A DNA stretch of 60,120 nt from contig CAUJIO010000037.1 in NCBI GenBank assembly GCA_963205315.1, positions 1-60,120 on the forward strand, given 5' to 3'. The position numbers and the translations under genes are program-made. How positions within the stretch are numbered: the stretch's first letter is position 1; each line of letters begins with the position of its first letter. Below the pieces are notes generated by a model. That model saw only the letters and a program-made list of their open reading frames with translations. It had not been told where the DNA came from and ran no database searches. The DNA is from Pseudomonadota bacterium (lineage in GTDB: Bacteria; Pseudomonadota; Alphaproteobacteria; Rhizobiales; Aestuariivirgaceae). Of this stretch, positions 30,635-39,235 are shown one piece after another.

Positions 30635-31132
30635 TTACTTCGGCAGGAAACTGCCCTTCACCCGGCCGCCGGTCATCTCCACCTTGTTGGTGTCGAGATC
30701 GGCGCGCAGCTCCTTCCCGCTCAGCACCGTCGAGCCCTGCACCAGCTTGACGCTACCGCCGACCAGCAGCTCGTTCGACTGCGGGTCGAACTTCGCCCAG
30801 TCACCGGTAATGGTCTCGCGAGGCGTTTTGATGGTGACGCCGCCCTTGGCATCCAGATTGGTCGCGTCGGTCTTGCTCGTGCCGTCGGCCTGCTTGACCT
30901 CGGCATAGGTGACGGTCACTTCCGCCGCCTTGAGATTGACGTTGCCGCGCGTCGCGTCGACATTGCCGCGGAACACGGCCTTCTTGTCGGCGTCGAGGAT
31001 TTCCATCTGATCTGCCTCGATGTTCACCGCAACCGGCGCCTTGGCCGTCTGGGCCAGGGCAGGGTCCGGCACAAGCACCGCCAGTGCCACAATCGCCGGG
31101 ACACCCGTCAGGCTGATCAGCCATTTGTTCAT
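30635..31132 (-). CDS. lptA: Lipopolysaccharide transport periplasmic protein LptA
   Basis: Periplasmic bridge for LPS. The 165-residue protein has a signal peptide (cleaved near DPALAQ) and an OstA-type beta-jellyroll with VNIEADQMEILDADKKAVFRG and ITGDWAKFDPQSNELLVGG, typical of LptA. Its start overlaps the lptC stop by four bases. A 12-base direct repeat spans its stop codon, probably a neutral small duplication. Confidence 0.93.
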   Translation of the reverse strand: MNKWLISLTGVPAIVALAVLVPDPALAQTAKAPVAVNIEADQMEILDADKKAVFRGNVDATRGNVNLKAAEVTVTYAEVKQADGTSKTDATNLDAKGGVTIKTPRETITGDWAKFDPQSNELLVGGSVKLVQGSTVLSGKELRADLDTNKVEMTGGRVKGSFLPK

Positions 31133-31764
31133 GGTTTCGCAACTCCCTTAGCCGGCACCACATTGAACTCGGCCTTGACGCCATTCAAGAACAGGATTTT
31201 CGACCCGTTCTCGGTAATGGCGATACCATTGGCGCGAACCGAGCCGGTGGTCATGGTAACGTCGACCGGACTGTCCGACGTCAGTTTCTTTTCTTCCACC
31301 ATCACATGCGCCTTGTCCATGCGGGCGGTGAAACGGTCTTTCTGAACAATGACGACATTGCCCGCAAGGTCGAGGGACTTTGCCTTCGTATCATAGAGCC
31401 CGGCGGCAGCTTCAAGGGTGTATTCGACACCAGTAGAGCGGCGGAATCGGCCCTCGATGGTTTCCAGATGAACGAGCGTTGGCGTCGCCTCATCCTGCCA
31501 ACCGCGGCCGGCTTTCACTTCATAGGGCTGATTTTCACGATCGAGACCGGTGACGGTGGACCCCTCGGCGGTGATCTGGTCGGGGTTTGTGACGGGTGCT
31601 GGTGGCGGCACTTCGTGGTGAACGAGCAGTGAAAACAATCCCGCCTGGACCAGGAACAGCCCGATCACGCCCGCGATGGCAAGTCCAGCCAGCCAACTCA
31701 TGACTTTCGAGAGACGTGCGAAGCGGAGCGCCCGGCCGCCGGACATCCTAGTGGGCGAAGACAT
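31129..31764 (-). CDS. lptC: LPS export ABC transporter periplasmic protein LptC
   Basis: Single-span inner-membrane protein that receives LPS from LptBFG. The 211-residue product has one transmembrane helix (about 21-43) and a periplasmic part with VEYTLEAAAGLYDTKAKSLDL and KILFLNGVKAEFN, the OstA-like repeats of LptC. The start is uncertain: ATG 31764 overlaps the exonuclease gene by 17 bases, while ATG 31746 lies just behind its stop. Confidence 0.9.
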   Translation of the reverse strand: MSSPTRMSGGRALRFARLSKVMSWLAGLAIAGVIGLFLVQAGLFSLLVHHEVPPPAPVTNPDQITAEGSTVTGLDRENQPYEVKAGRGWQDEATPTLVHLETIEGRFRRSTGVEYTLEAAAGLYDTKAKSLDLAGNVVIVQKDRFTARMDKAHVMVEEKKLTSDSPVDVTMTTGSVRANGIAITENGSKILFLNGVKAEFNVVPAKGVAKP

Positions 31765-32359
31765 CTTCCTCGGTCCAGCCCGCGAGATCGAGCGCGGCGC
31801 GGGTCGGAATGAAGTCGAAACAGGCCTTGGCGATGCCGAGGCGGCCCTCGCGCGCCAGCATCTGGTCGAGGCGGGCCTTCATCTCATGGAGATAGATGAC
31901 ATCCTGTGCGGCATATTGCTTCTGCGCATCGCTCAGCACATGCGCGCCCCAATCCGAGCTTTGCTGCTGCTTGTTCAACTCGATGCCGAGCAGTTCCTTG
32001 ATCAGATCCTTGAGGCCGTGCCGGTCGGTATAGGTGCGGGTGAGCTTCGAGGCGATCTTGGTACAGTAGATCGGATGGGTATCGACACCGAGATATTGCT
32101 TGATCACGGCGACGTCGAAGCGCGCGTAATGGAAAATCTTGGTCACGTCCGGGTTGGCGAACAGCGCCTTGAGATTGGGTGCGTCGTAGCTGCCGCGGTC
32201 CATCTGAACGAGATGAGCATTGCCGTCGCCGGCCGAAAGCTGCACCACGCAGAGCTTGTCGCGGCGGGCGACGAGGCCGAGGGTCTCGGTATCAACGGCG
32301 ACAGATGAGCCGAAATCCAGTCCGGCGGGCAAATCGCCCTTGTAAAGCTTGATGGCCAT
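31748..32359 (-). CDS. RNase D-like 3'-5' exonuclease
   Basis: DEDDy-type exonuclease of 203 residues. Asp23 and Glu25 sit in VDTETLGL, the second Asp lies in HYARFDVAVI, and Tyr and Asp of the last motif lie in YAAQDVIYLHE. It has only the catalytic domain and lacks the HRDC domains that make E. coli RNase D about 375 residues long, a form common in Alphaproteobacteria. It probably trims 3' ends of structured RNA. tRNA-Leu lies upstream on the same strand, and lptC overlaps downstream. Confidence 0.9.
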   Translation of the reverse strand: MAIKLYKGDLPAGLDFGSSVAVDTETLGLVARRDKLCVVQLSAGDGNAHLVQMDRGSYDAPNLKALFANPDVTKIFHYARFDVAVIKQYLGVDTHPIYCTKIASKLTRTYTDRHGLKDLIKELLGIELNKQQQSSDWGAHVLSDAQKQYAAQDVIYLHEMKARLDQMLAREGRLGIAKACFDFIPTRAALDLAGWTEEDVFAH

Positions 32360-32409
32360 CAGAGGGTCCCGCCGATCGTCAATGTTCTGGTAGAGTGGGA
32401 TTTGAGAAA

Positions 32410-32494
<85 letters not shown>

Positions 32495-32506
32495 ATTCCG
32501 GGGCGT

Positions 32507-32535
32507 CTCTTAACGGCGGTGACATGGGCTGTCAA
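32507..32535 (-). promoter_or_regulatory. Promoter of tRNA-Leu
   Basis: On the minus strand TTGACA (32530-32535) and TAAGAG (32507-32512) are separated by 17 bases, and the tRNA 5' end lies 13 bases after the -10. Consensus -35 and correct spacing make this a credible housekeeping promoter. Confidence 0.7.
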
Positions 32536-32605
32536 CCGCGGCCTTGCAGGCGCGGAAACCTTCAAGCCGTGTCGGCGTCGTCCTTTTTAACCAGCCCACA
32601 ACCCT

Positions 32606-33085
32606 TCAGTCGACCCGCCTGTAGAGCGCCGCGCGGAAATCAGCAATACATTCCTCTTGTCCGATGTTACCCCAGATATTCTTGATCTTGCCGGTAAGCA
32701 CCAATGCATTGGTGTCGGCTTCGATGGCCGGAACGGGATCGAGCAAAATCGACGACTTTTTGTCCGTGGTAAAGACTGAATATCCGAGAGCGTCGGAAAT
32801 GACTTCCTGGAACGAACTGGTGAAATTTGCGCCATCAAGCTTGTAGGAATGGCCGCCATAGGTCCATATCGTCGTGAGAGACGTAAAATTCATATTTCCC
32901 TGTCCACGAGGGTGGAATTGCGCATTGTCGATGCTGCCGACATTAGGGCCATCCTTGCAGGCTGCATTCACGGCTGTGATCTGGAATGAGCCGCGATATA
33001 TAACCTCTGCCCCTGCTTGGGTAGTAAGCGCAGACAACGCCGCTGTCAGGGCAAGGCCGCGAAAGATCATGCTTGTGCTTGTCAT
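32606..33085 (-). CDS. Secreted protein of unknown family, paralog B
   Basis: The 159-residue protein begins at ATG 33085 with GAGGCAG as ribosome binding site and has a signal peptide (cleaved near TTQAGA). It is a diverged duplicate of the gene just upstream: shared signatures are the opening YRGSFQIT, FHPRGQGNMNFTSL, DGANFTSSFQ and the end LTGKIKNIWGNIG followed by Glu-Glu-Cys. Two cysteines, one near the N-terminus and one near the C-terminus, are shared and could form a disulfide. I recognise no known domain. Confidence 0.75.
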   Translation of the reverse strand: MTSTSMIFRGLALTAALSALTTQAGAEVIYRGSFQITAVNAACKDGPNVGSIDNAQFHPRGQGNMNFTSLTTIWTYGGHSYKLDGANFTSSFQEVISDALGYSVFTTDKKSSILLDPVPAIEADTNALVLTGKIKNIWGNIGQEECIADFRAALYRRVD

Positions 33086-33098
33086 GAGAATATCTGCC

Positions 33099-33572
33099 TC
33101 AATTGACCAATTGGACATAGACGCCGCGGAACGTCACTTCACACTGTTCAGCTCCGGCATCTCCCCAAATATTCTTGAACTTTCCAGTCAAGGTGATCGA
33201 CTGAGTGGACGGTGAGATCGATTTGGGCTGCTGAGACAAAAGGAGGATCGATCCCTTTTTGGTCGGAACATAGCCGTCGCCCCAGCCAACACCGCCCTTC
33301 GTGACCGTCTGGTAGGTGCTGGTGAAATTCTTGCCATTGATGCGATTACCAATGGCACCAAACTGATGGACAAGACTTAATGCGGTAAAATCGCCGTTGC
33401 CGCGGACGCGAGGATGAAACTCCGAACGAAAATCCCAACCGACCTCTGCTGAGCCGCCCGGACAATTCTTGACGTCTGTGAAAACGAGACTGCCCCTGAA
33501 CCGGGTTTCTGCTGATGCCTGTCCAGCCAGGAGCGCTGTCAGACCGGCCGCGAAAAGGATTGCTTTCAACAT
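33099..33572 (-). CDS. Secreted protein of unknown family, paralog A
   Basis: The 157-residue protein has a signal peptide (residues 1-21, GQASA) and a strong AGGAAG-type ribosome binding site. Its pattern FRGSLVFTDVKNC, FHPRVRGNGDFTAL, NGKNFTSTYQ and LTGKFKNIWGDAG matches paralog B, 13 bases downstream, through most of its length. The regular alternation of hydrophobic and polar residues suggests a beta-rich fold. The function is unknown. An AT-rich promoter region precedes it at about 33610-33635. Confidence 0.78.
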   Translation of the reverse strand: MLKAILFAAGLTALLAGQASAETRFRGSLVFTDVKNCPGGSAEVGWDFRSEFHPRVRGNGDFTALSLVHQFGAIGNRINGKNFTSTYQTVTKGGVGWGDGYVPTKKGSILLLSQQPKSISPSTQSITLTGKFKNIWGDAGAEQCEVTFRGVYVQLVN

Positions 33573-33759
33573 CGCTTCCTCCCCTGCCCGCAGGTTGCCT
33601 CAAACGGGCATTTTGTTATTAACATAAAATTAACCATTGGAGAAGACTGCCCGGCAGTCCCGGAGTCCCCCCACATCCGGGTTGCGGCCTCTTCACCTTT
33701 GCATCCCGCCGTCCGCAGCGTTAAAAGGCGGCGCGATTGAATCATTCAAGGTGGCACCC

Positions 33760-34740
33760 GTGCTCGTCCAGGCATCCGACCGACTCATCACCATCATTGG
33801 CGGCTCAGGCTTTCTCGGCCGACACATCGTCCGGTCGCTGGCGCGGCGCGGGTATCGCATCCGCGTGGGTTGCCGCAGACCGGATCTCGCCGGGCACCTG
33901 CAGCCGCTCGGCACTCCCGGCCAGATCATGCCAGTTCAGGCCAATGTGCGTTATCCCGCCTCGCTTGCTGCGGCCTGCGAAGGGTCTTACGCCGTGATCA
34001 ATCTGACCGGAGTTCTCTATTCCGCCGGGGCGCAGAGCTTCGATGCCATCCACGCCTTTGGCGCCGACGCGGTCGCCAAGGCGGCGCGCGCCGCCAAGGC
34101 GAAAATGCTGATTCACATGTCGTCGCTTGGGGCCGACGAGGCCTCGGGGTCCGAGTATGCGCAGAGCAAGGCCGAGGGCGAGAAACGCGCTCGTGCCGCC
34201 TTCCCGGGCACCATCGTGCTCAGACCATCGGTGGTCTTCGGGCCGGAGGATGATTTCTTCAACCGGTTTGCGGCGCTGTCGCGGTTTTCACCGGTTCTGC
34301 CGCTGATCGGCGGCGGCGAGACGAAATTCGAGCCGGTGTTCGTCGGCGACGTTGCCGAGGCTGTGGCGCGTCTGGTCGACAGAGGCGATGCCGATGGACG
34401 CACGTATGAACTGGGCGGTCCGCGGGCCTTGAGTTTCCGTCAACTGATGGAATTCACCCTCGACACGATCGGCCGCAAGCGTCTGCTGGCGCCCGTGCCC
34501 TGGGCCATCGCCAAGATCCAGGCGTCCATCCTCGGTCTGCTGCCGAAGCCACTGCTCACCACCGATCAGGTGGAACTGCTGAAGTCGGACAATGTGGTCA
34601 GCGAGCAGGCGCGGCGCGAGCGGCGCACGCTCGAAGGCCTCGGCATCGTGGCGTCAGGTATCGAAGGCATTGTGCCGGCCTATCTCTACCGCTTCCGCAA
34701 GGCCGGTCAGTTCACGGCACCCAAGGGAATTCCCGAGTAG
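33760..34740 (+). CDS. NDUFA9-like NAD(P)-binding protein (complex I-associated family)
   Basis: Atypical short-chain dehydrogenase, 326 residues from GTG 33760, preceded by AAGGTGG. It begins with the nucleotide motif ITIIGGSGFLGRHIVRSL, and YAQSKAEGE supplies the SDR Tyr and Lys. PSVVFGPEDDFFNRFA is typical of bacterial NDUFA9 homologs, described with complex I or quinone metabolism. Its last 34 bases overlap the convergent uppP gene. The frame extends upstream but without family similarity. Confidence 0.88.
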   Translation: MLVQASDRLITIIGGSGFLGRHIVRSLARRGYRIRVGCRRPDLAGHLQPLGTPGQIMPVQANVRYPASLAAACEGSYAVINLTGVLYSAGAQSFDAIHAFGADAVAKAARAAKAKMLIHMSSLGADEASGSEYAQSKAEGEKRARAAFPGTIVLRPSVVFGPEDDFFNRFAALSRFSPVLPLIGGGETKFEPVFVGDVAEAVARLVDRGDADGRTYELGGPRALSFRQLMEFTLDTIGRKRLLAPVPWAIAKIQASILGLLPKPLLTTDQVELLKSDNVVSEQARRERRTLEGLGIVASGIEGIVPAYLYRFRKAGQFTAPKGIPE

Positions 34741-35528
34741 ATCAGGCCAAGCAGGACGGCACCCATCAGGATCCGGTAGGCCGCGAAGGGCAGGAAGCCC
34801 ATGCTGCGCACCAGGCGCATCAGCACCGTGATCGTACCAAGGGCGATGAAGAATGTCAGGATGCCTGTCAGGATGACCGGACCCGATATCGACTGACCGC
34901 TTTCGAGTGCGTCGCCAATGACCAGGATCGATGCCGCGCCGTTGGCCGGAATCGACAGCAGGAACGAAAAGCGGGCGGCATCTGGCCGGTTGAACCCCAG
35001 GCCGCGGCCCGCCGTCATGGTGATGCCGGACCGGCTGGTCCCCGGGCTGAGCGACAGAGCTTGGGCAAAACCGATGATCAGAGACGTCTTCCAGTTCATT
35101 TCGGCCATCGTCCGGCGCATCAGGCCATAGACATCGGCGACGTAGAGCAGGATACCGAAAACAATCAGGTTCACCGCAACCAGCGTGGCACTGCGGATAT
35201 GCTGATCAAGCCCGGAGAGCTTGAGCGCGAGACCTGCCAGGATGATGGGAATTGTGCCAATCACCACATTGGTCACGAGCCGGGAATCGCGGGTCTGTTC
35301 GCGCCGCAGCACATCCACAGCTCCACGCATCATGGCAACGACATCCCGCCAGAAATAGACGATGACTGCCAGCAATGTCCCTACGTTGGTGACCATGTCA
35401 GTCACAACGCCCTGGTCTGGCCAGCCCGTCAGGATGGGGACAAGAATGAGATGTCCAGATGACGAAATCGGCAGAAATTCCGTGATGCCCTGAATGAGCG
35501 CCAGGACAACGATCTGGATAATCAGCAT
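34707..35528 (-). CDS. uppP: Undecaprenyl-diphosphatase (BacA type)
   Basis: Recycles undecaprenyl pyrophosphate for cell-wall synthesis; its overproduction confers bacitracin resistance. The 273-residue membrane protein has about eight hydrophobic helices and both active-site motifs: GITEFLPISSSGH near residue 14 and SPGTSRSGITMTAGRGLG near residue 165. ATG 35528 fits the BacA start; the in-frame extension to 35630 is soluble and unrelated. It overlaps the NDUFA9-like gene tail to tail by 34 bases. Confidence 0.95.
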   Translation of the reverse strand: MLIIQIVVLALIQGITEFLPISSSGHLILVPILTGWPDQGVVTDMVTNVGTLLAVIVYFWRDVVAMMRGAVDVLRREQTRDSRLVTNVVIGTIPIILAGLALKLSGLDQHIRSATLVAVNLIVFGILLYVADVYGLMRRTMAEMNWKTSLIIGFAQALSLSPGTSRSGITMTAGRGLGFNRPDAARFSFLLSIPANGAASILVIGDALESGQSISGPVILTGILTFFIALGTITVLMRLVRSMGFLPFAAYRILMGAVLLGLIYSGIPLGAVN

Positions 35529-35680
35529 GGGGACGTCACTCTTTAGAGCCCGGCGGGCCGTTTCGGAATCGCTTGCCGGGGAGGGCCCGGGCGTTTTATA
35601 CGCGCTGGTAATCCGGGGCAATTGCGGCAAATGAAGCCCCTTACTCTTGTTTGACTGCGTCAGGGTTAATTCTTCGTAAC

Positions 35681-36364
35681 ATGCCGACTCTCATCCATTT
35701 CACGCTCGATCCGTTCAGCCGCCGCATGCGGCTGGCGCTGGCCGAATATGGCGTGCCCGCCGAACTCGTTGACGAACAGCCGTGGGATCCGAGCCCGGAT
35801 ATTTTCGAGATCAATCCCGCGGGAACCTTGCCGGTCTATCTCGAGGACTCGTCCACACCTATCGCTGGCGTCGAAGCGATCGGCGAGTACCTGGAGGAGA
35901 CAAAGGGCAAGCGCCACGCGCTGATCCCCGGCGATGCCTTCGAGCGGGCAGAAGTCCGGCGGCTGGTGGGCTGGTTCGATACGAAGTTCTATGCCGAAGT
36001 TTCGGAACCGGTCGTCACCGAGAAGGTCGTACGGCGCTTCCTGCCACGCGAGTCGGGCGGCGGCGGTATTGACACCCAGCGGGTACGCACCGCGATGCTG
36101 CGCCTGCGCGAGCATCTCGATTATATCGGGCATCTCGCCGATCACCGCACCTGGCTTGCCGGCGACCGGCTGTCGCTGGCCGATCTGGCGGCGGCGGCGC
36201 ATATTTCATCGGTCGATTATTTCGGCGATATTCCGTGGACCGATTATCCGGTCGCCAAAGGCTGGTATCAGCGGATGAAGTCGCGGCCGTCGTTCCGTCC
36301 TCTGCTGACGGATACGGTGCGCGGCATGGCACCGGGCGCGCACTACGCGAACCTCGACTTCTGA
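35681..36364 (+). CDS. Glutathione S-transferase family protein
   Basis: The 227-residue protein has an N-terminal thioredoxin fold ([20 protein letters not shown]) with the [13 protein letters not shown] cis-Pro motif, and a helical C-terminal domain with [20 protein letters not shown] (N-capping motif). Substrate unknown; such enzymes conjugate or reduce with glutathione. It is followed after two bases by queG and is divergent from uppP. Confidence 0.92.
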   Translation: MPTLIHFTLDPFSRRMRLALAEYGVPAELVDEQPWDPSPDIFEINPAGTLPVYLEDSSTPIAGVEAIGEYLEETKGKRHALIPGDAFERAEVRRLVGWFDTKFYAEVSEPVVTEKVVRRFLPRESGGGGIDTQRVRTAMLRLREHLDYIGHLADHRTWLAGDRLSLADLAAAAHISSVDYFGDIPWTDYPVAKGWYQRMKSRPSFRPLLTDTVRGMAPGAHYANLDF

Positions 36365-36366
36365 GC

Positions 36367-37479
36367 GTGGACGAACTCGGCGAGCTGATCAGGCGACGGG
36401 CAGAAGCCGAAGGCTTCGAACAGGCACGCATCACCAGACTGGCTGATGACCCACTGCAGGCCATGCGGCTGGGCGCGTTCATTGCCGAGGGACGGCACGG
36501 CAGCATGACCTGGATGGCCGAGACCGAACAGCGCCGCAACAGCCCGCTTGCCATGTGGCCCGAGGCGCGCAGTGCCATCATGATGGCGCAGAACTATGGA
36601 CCCGGTTTCGATCCGATGACGCGCCTGCAGGACACGCGCTCCGGCGTCATTTCAGTTTATGCGCTGAACCGCGACTATCACGATATCGTCAAGGGCAAGC
36701 TCAAGCGCATGGCGCAATGGCTGGCACATCGCACCAAGGCCGATGTGAAGGTCTTCGTCGATACCGCACCGCTGATGGAGAAGCCGCTGGCGCAAAAGGC
36801 GGGCCTCGGCTGGCAGGGCCGTCACACCAATCTGGTGTCGCGCGATCTCGGCTCGTGGTTCTTCATCGGAACGATTCTCACCACGGCGGAAATCGCGGCG
36901 GATGTGCCTGAGGACGACCACTGCGGCTCATGCCGCGCCTGTCTCGACATCTGCCCGACCAAGGCTTTCCCGGCTCCCTATCAACTCGATGCGCGGCGTT
37001 GCATTTCCTACCTCACCATCGAGCACAAGGGCCATATCGCGCGTGAGTTCCGCGAGAGCCTCGGCAATCGCATCTATGGCTGTGACGACTGCCTGGCTGT
37101 TTGCCCGTGGAACAAGTTCGCTTCGGAGGCCGCTGAAGCCAAGCTGAAGGCGCGCGACGATCTGCGCGCGCCGTCTCTCGAGATGTTGCTGAGGCTCGAC
37201 GACGCGGCGTTCCGCAGCCTGTTCACGGGCTCTCCTGTCAAGCGCACGGGGCGCGAGCGCTTCATCCGCAATGTATTGATAGCCGCCGGCAACAGCGGAG
37301 AAATGCAACTGGTGCCACGCATTGAATTGTTGTTGAACGATGCTTCGGCATTGGTGCGGGCCATGGCGGTGTGGGCGCTGTGGCGGCTTCTGCCTGAACC
37401 GCAGTTCGTGGAATTGCGTAACCGGCACAAGCCAACCGAACCCGACGCCGATGTTCGCGCCGAATGGGATTTTGCATGA
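36367..37479 (+). CDS. queG: Epoxyqueuosine reductase
   Basis: Cobalamin- and iron-sulfur-dependent last step of queuosine synthesis on tRNA. The 370-residue product has the catalytic-Asp motif [12 protein letters not shown] (Asp132) and [20 protein letters not shown]. Two 4Fe-4S sets follow, [12 protein letters not shown] (186-196) and [13 protein letters not shown] (239-251), with HEAT-like helices at the end. The start is probably GTG 36367, two bases after the GST stop. The stop overlaps the next gene (ATGA). Confidence 0.95.
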   Translation: MDELGELIRRRAEAEGFEQARITRLADDPLQAMRLGAFIAEGRHGSMTWMAETEQRRNSPLAMWPEARSAIMMAQNYGPGFDPMTRLQDTRSGVISVYALNRDYHDIVKGKLKRMAQWLAHRTKADVKVFVDTAPLMEKPLAQKAGLGWQGRHTNLVSRDLGSWFFIGTILTTAEIAADVPEDDHCGSCRACLDICPTKAFPAPYQLDARRCISYLTIEHKGHIAREFRESLGNRIYGCDDCLAVCPWNKFASEAAEAKLKARDDLRAPSLEMLLRLDDAAFRSLFTGSPVKRTGRERFIRNVLIAAGNSGEMQLVPRIELLLNDASALVRAMAVWALWRLLPEPQFVELRNRHKPTEPDADVRAEWDFA

Positions 37480-38345
37480 ACCATCTCCTGTGTTTCGGCC
37501 TTGGGTTTTCAGCGCGCATTCTGGCGGCGCGGCTGGCAGCAGAAGGCTGGCGCATCAGCGCCACCAGCCGCAGTGCATCGGGTGCGGAGACGATCCGCGC
37601 CATGGGATACGCCGCCCATGTGTTCGATGGAACATCGCCGTTGCCGTCATCGGCATTCGATGGCGTGACGCACGTGGTGGCATCCGCACCACCGTCGCCG
37701 CAGGGCGATCCGGTGCTGGCGCAGCACGCGGCGGATTTCGCGGCACGCGCGACGCAGCTCAAATGGGTGGCCTATCTTTCCACCACTGGCGTCTATGGCG
37801 ATCATGACGGCGGCACGGTGACCGAGGAGACGCCGCTCACACCCAACACCGAGCGTGGCCGCAAGCGGCTCATGGCGGAAGAGCAATGGCTCGAGATCTA
37901 CCGTCAGCATGATCTTCCGGTGCACATCTTCCGCCTCGCCGGCATTTATGGCCCGGGGCGCAATCAGCTTCTGGCGCTGCTGGATGGCAGCGCCAAGCGC
38001 ATCATCAAGCCCGGGCAACTGTTCAGCCGCATCCACGTCGAGGACATTGCCACGATCCTCGAGGCCTCGATTGCCCGGCCAAACCCGGGCCGAGCCTACA
38101 ATGTCTGCGACGACGAGGCCTGTCCGCCACAGGACGTGGTCGAATTCGGCGCGAGGCTGATGAACTTGCCGGTGCCGCCCGACACGGCATTCGACGAGGC
38201 GGCTCTGTCGCCGATGGCGCGCAGTTTCTACGCCGATTCAAAACGCGTTTCCAACGCCCGGATCAAACGGGAGCTCGGCGTCCGCCTTGCCTATCCCACC
38301 TACCGCGAAGGTCTCACGGCACTGGCGCGCGGGCTTACTGGCTGA
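37476..38345 (+). CDS. NAD-dependent epimerase/SDR family protein (YeeZ-like)
   Basis: The 289-residue extended SDR has a shortened nucleotide-binding start ([19 protein letters not shown]), [12 protein letters not shown], and [13 protein letters not shown] with [11 protein letters not shown]. YeeZ-type proteins share this layout. The catalytic YxxxK is not evident where expected ([13 protein letters not shown]), so it may bind NAD without classic SDR chemistry. It starts inside the queG stop and overlaps the convergent hydrolase gene by 11 bases. Confidence 0.85.
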   Translation: MNHLLCFGLGFSARILAARLAAEGWRISATSRSASGAETIRAMGYAAHVFDGTSPLPSSAFDGVTHVVASAPPSPQGDPVLAQHAADFAARATQLKWVAYLSTTGVYGDHDGGTVTEETPLTPNTERGRKRLMAEEQWLEIYRQHDLPVHIFRLAGIYGPGRNQLLALLDGSAKRIIKPGQLFSRIHVEDIATILEASIARPNPGRAYNVCDDEACPPQDVVEFGARLMNLPVPPDTAFDEAALSPMARSFYADSKRVSNARIKRELGVRLAYPTYREGLTALARGLTG

Positions 38346-39129
38346 CGCCGTCGGCGCGTTCGGCAAGCCGCAGGACCATTTCGCGGATCAGCGTCAATTG
38401 GCCCGGCGATGAGAGGCGGTGATCCCCTCCCTTGACCAGCGTCAGTGTGATCTCGCTACCGCCCAGGGCATTGAAGACCTTCACCGCATGCGGCGCCGGC
38501 ACATCCGGGTCCTCGTCACCCTGCAGGATGCGGACGGGGCAGTGACAGTCGAGCCCATCCTTGAGCATCAGATGCTTCTCGCCATCGGTGATAAGCCGCG
38601 CCGTGATCGGATAAGGTTCGCCATATTGCGATGGCCGCAGATAGACGCCCTTGTCCGCCAGTTCCTCCTTTGCCGCTTCGGGGAATTCGTCCCACATCAG
38701 GTCGGCGGTCATGTCGGCGGCAGGCGCAATCAACACGATGCCCATCACGCGGCGGGCGGCACGCGGATTCTTCAGCAGCATCTCGCGGTAAAGCAGCAGG
38801 GCCAGCCAGCCGCCCATGCTGGAGCCGACAATGATGCGGCGGCCCAGCGCCTTCCTCGTGAACATGTGATAGGATTGATCCAACCAAGACGAGATGGTGC
38901 CATCGACAAACAGGCCGCCGGATTGGCCGTGTCCGGAGTAGTCAAAGCGGAAAGCGGTACGGCGGGTTTCGCGCGCCAGGCTTGCCAGGGCTTCGGCCTT
39001 CGAGCCGGTCATGTCAGACCTGAAGCCGCCGAGCCAGAACAGGCCGCAGCGGCCCACATCCTCGCCGCCATCCTCGCAGTAGGCCAGTCTGGTGCCATCG
39101 GGAGCAGTTTCGAACTTGATATCAGTCAT
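38335..39129 (-). CDS. Alpha/beta hydrolase
   Basis: The 264-residue protein has the nucleophile elbow GSSMGG (Ser104), FDYSGHGQSGG before it, an acid in GDEDPDVP and the His in GGDHRLSS, a complete catalytic triad. The layout resembles ABHD10-like esterases, which remove acyl groups from proteins or small molecules; the substrate here is unknown. It is transcribed alone, towards the epimerase gene. Confidence 0.9.
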   Translation of the reverse strand: MTDIKFETAPDGTRLAYCEDGGEDVGRCGLFWLGGFRSDMTGSKAEALASLARETRRTAFRFDYSGHGQSGGLFVDGTISSWLDQSYHMFTRKALGRRIIVGSSMGGWLALLLYREMLLKNPRAARRVMGIVLIAPAADMTADLMWDEFPEAAKEELADKGVYLRPSQYGEPYPITARLITDGEKHLMLKDGLDCHCPVRILQGDEDPDVPAPHAVKVFNALGGSEITLTLVKGGDHRLSSPGQLTLIREMVLRLAERADGVSQ

Positions 39130-39235
39130 GGCATGCTCATATCAGCCCAGCTATAGTGCCGCAAAGCCGGCGTGCGCCGGAAATGCGCCGTCTTTTGCGT
39201 CTTAATGATCAATTCGCCGCAACAACCGGACAAAC

